Shown here: positions 62,805 to 64,000 of the stretch, in pieces
Position numbering within the stretch: the first letter of the stretch is position 1
Layout: every line of letters begins with the position of its first letter
Source: Nostoc sp. JL34
GTDB taxonomy: Bacteria; Cyanobacteriota; Cyanobacteriia; Cyanobacteriales; Nostocaceae
Assembly: GCF_017114945.1 (NCBI RefSeq)
Contig: NZ_JABXKQ010000134.1
Location: forward strand, 1-64,000
Length of the DNA: 64,000 bases
Direction: 5' to 3'
The notes under the pieces: generated by a model
The model's database searches: none
Seen by the model: the letters and a program-made list of their open reading frames with translations, nothing else
What the model was told of the DNA's origin: nothing
Made by a program: the position numbers and the translations under genes

Positions 62805-63989
62805 CTATAATTCTCCTTTGAATGCTTTGTCCAAGATAGAAGGTAGTAGAGCATCAAGTTCTTCCATTGCCTGTTCTCTTAGGTGTCTCATTGCGCCTAC
62901 TTTACTTTGTAGTTGATCAAGGTAGGCGACGATACAGTGTTGTTCGGGGAGGGGTGGAACAGGTATATGGAACTCGCGAATACGTTTAATACCTAAATCT
63001 GGAACACCAACGCTACGAGTAGCATTAGCAGCTTGAGCGATGATAGAATCACTACGTAAATACCATAATAAAAATCTGGGTAATACGATATCTCTATTAG
63101 GTTTAACAACTACTAAAACATGAGAAAGTGCGAAATCCCAAATTTCCGTTAATATTCTCGCCTGGCCTATAGTACCAATCCGAGAATATAAAATATCACC
63201 GATGGCAAATGTACAACGCTTTAACTGTTCGTCATAAGTTTCTTCTGTCACATACTTTGCCGTCTTCTTACGAATACTTTCTGAGCCTTCAAAATCAACT
63301 GTAGATATAAATGTAACACCATGTTCTGAATAATGTGGCATTCTATGGCTTGGATTAGGATCTATAATTTCTGCTACTGAGCCAACATTTAACTGCATCC
63401 AAACATTTTCCTCATCTACAAATACTTTATGAAGAATACTGTCCAATAAAGCTTGTGCTTCTTGATTGACTTTTTGACGTAGCGATCGCACTTCCTCAAC
63501 CTTCCCCACCAGTTCCTCAACCCGCGCCACAACCCGCCGTTGTTCCTCTAGCGGTAGTAAAGGGATTTCAACAGCCAAAAATAAATCTGGTTTAATCCTA
63601 TTTTTACCACTAGTACCTTGCGAAAGTTGAGCGCATTTATCCCAAAATTCTCTCGTTTTCGTATACCAATGTAACCACCTCGGCAAAACTTCATTTAAAT
63701 CAAGCTCAAATGTTGGAAACTCTCCAGACGCAGCACATCCATCAACATCTTTTCCTGCAATTGCAATAGAGCCATGTCTAACCCATATTTTATTGATGAT
63801 TAGGTCGCCTTCTCTAACAATGGATAAAGTTTTAGCTGCTGTCTGAGAACCATCAATAGTTTCTCGTTCATATGCACCTTCTCCCCACCACTTAACACCC
63901 ATAGTGCGATATGAAGTGCCAGGCAATACATCTACACTTCGTAAAATTTGTTTTGCAATCTTCCTCAAAGGAATTGTAGTAATTCTCAT
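62805..63989 (-). CDS. hsdS: Type I restriction-modification specificity subunit (HsdS)
   Basis: 394 residues, with two target recognition domains: one at about 1-150, with IWVRHGSIAIA and GTSGKNRIKPDLFLAVEIPLLPLEEQRRV, and a second at about 200-355, with RIGTIGQARIL and PVPPLPEQHCIVAYLDQLQSKV. Each is followed by a coiled helix that sets the spacing, the normal HsdS plan. It picks the DNA site methylated by HsdM and cut by HsdR. ATG 63989 is close to the window edge; hsdM would be expected just upstream, outside the window. It lies in the presumed transposon cargo. Confidence 0.92.
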   Translation of the reverse strand: MRITTIPLRKIAKQILRSVDVLPGTSYRTMGVKWWGEGAYERETIDGSQTAAKTLSIVREGDLIINKIWVRHGSIAIAGKDVDGCAASGEFPTFELDLNEVLPRWLHWYTKTREFWDKCAQLSQGTSGKNRIKPDLFLAVEIPLLPLEEQRRVVARVEELVGKVEEVRSLRQKVNQEAQALLDSILHKVFVDEENVWMQLNVGSVAEIIDPNPSHRMPHYSEHGVTFISTVDFEGSESIRKKTAKYVTEETYDEQLKRCTFAIGDILYSRIGTIGQARILTEIWDFALSHVLVVVKPNRDIVLPRFLLWYLRSDSIIAQAANATRSVGVPDLGIKRIREFHIPVPPLPEQHCIVAYLDQLQSKVGAMRHLREQAMEELDALLPSILDKAFKGEL

Positions 63990-64000
63990 GTCTCTAACTA

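Overview
The window is chromosomal DNA of a filamentous, probably heterocyst-forming cyanobacterium of the Nostoc/Anabaena type. The evidence is the dense HIP1 octamers (GCGATCGC), short tandem heptamers in intergenic DNA, many small dispersed repeats that sit even inside genes, and a cyanobacterial gene set: ClpC, a DUF3288 protein, a giant Ser/Thr-kinase/histidine-kinase hybrid, cytochrome c6-like and plant-type ferredoxin proteins, and pentapeptide-repeat proteins. The species cannot be named from this sequence.

Layout. 0-12.9 kb: clpC, a small DUF3288 gene, a two-gene signalling operon (kinase/ATPase/GAF/histidine kinase followed by receiver/histidine kinase), a one-spacer CRISPR remnant, and an MlaF/MlaD-type lipid-transport operon. 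13.7-20.3 kb: threonine aldolase, a nuclease, a GAF histidine kinase, a cupin and RecJ; RecJ carries a long in-frame octamer-repeat insertion. 20.5-31.2 kb: type II NADH dehydrogenase, an SDR remnant, and a minus-strand run of cysteine-dioxygenase-like, class II aldolase, sulfonate-binding lipoprotein and nitroreductase genes that looks like sulfur/organosulfur handling; then a glutathione transferase, pentapeptide protein, rhodanese, broken TPR gene and aldo/keto reductase. 31.4-37.5 kb: cytochrome c, several small stress/membrane proteins, ferredoxin and Tex. A 1.77-kb gene-free stretch with a 145-bp tandem duplication precedes a four-gene glycolipid-type cluster at 39.3-42.3 kb (two half-size EamA transporters, FAD oxidoreductase, family 2 glycosyltransferase). 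43.0-55.6 kb: TldD/TldE, a pentapeptide protein, an unknown protein, PyrB (again with repeat DNA in the coding sequence), MgtE, a GH15/phosphorylase-kinase-like protein and a YkvA protein.

The most notable region runs from about 55.77 kb to the right edge. It begins with an AT-rich end carrying seven same-direction TGTCG-type sites, followed by tnsB, tnsC and tniQ that closely resemble, in sequence motifs, length and order, those of type V-K CRISPR-associated transposons (ShCAST-like). A decayed second tniQ follows. Then come minus-strand genes that look like cargo: a three-gene cassette with a TIGR04255-family protein, a STAS-like gene split by a miniature transposon, and a type I restriction specificity subunit (HsdS) at the edge. 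Cas12k, its CRISPR array and the right end are not in the window; in this transposon class they normally lie at the far side of the cargo, so they are expected beyond 64,000, but this is inference.

A second theme is the activity of small repeats. Two miniature elements have terminal inverted repeats and clear target duplications (26,367-26,489 and 42,400-42,536). A third splits a gene (62,536-62,639). An 8-nt unit that is open in all six frames has expanded within RecJ and near or within PyrB.
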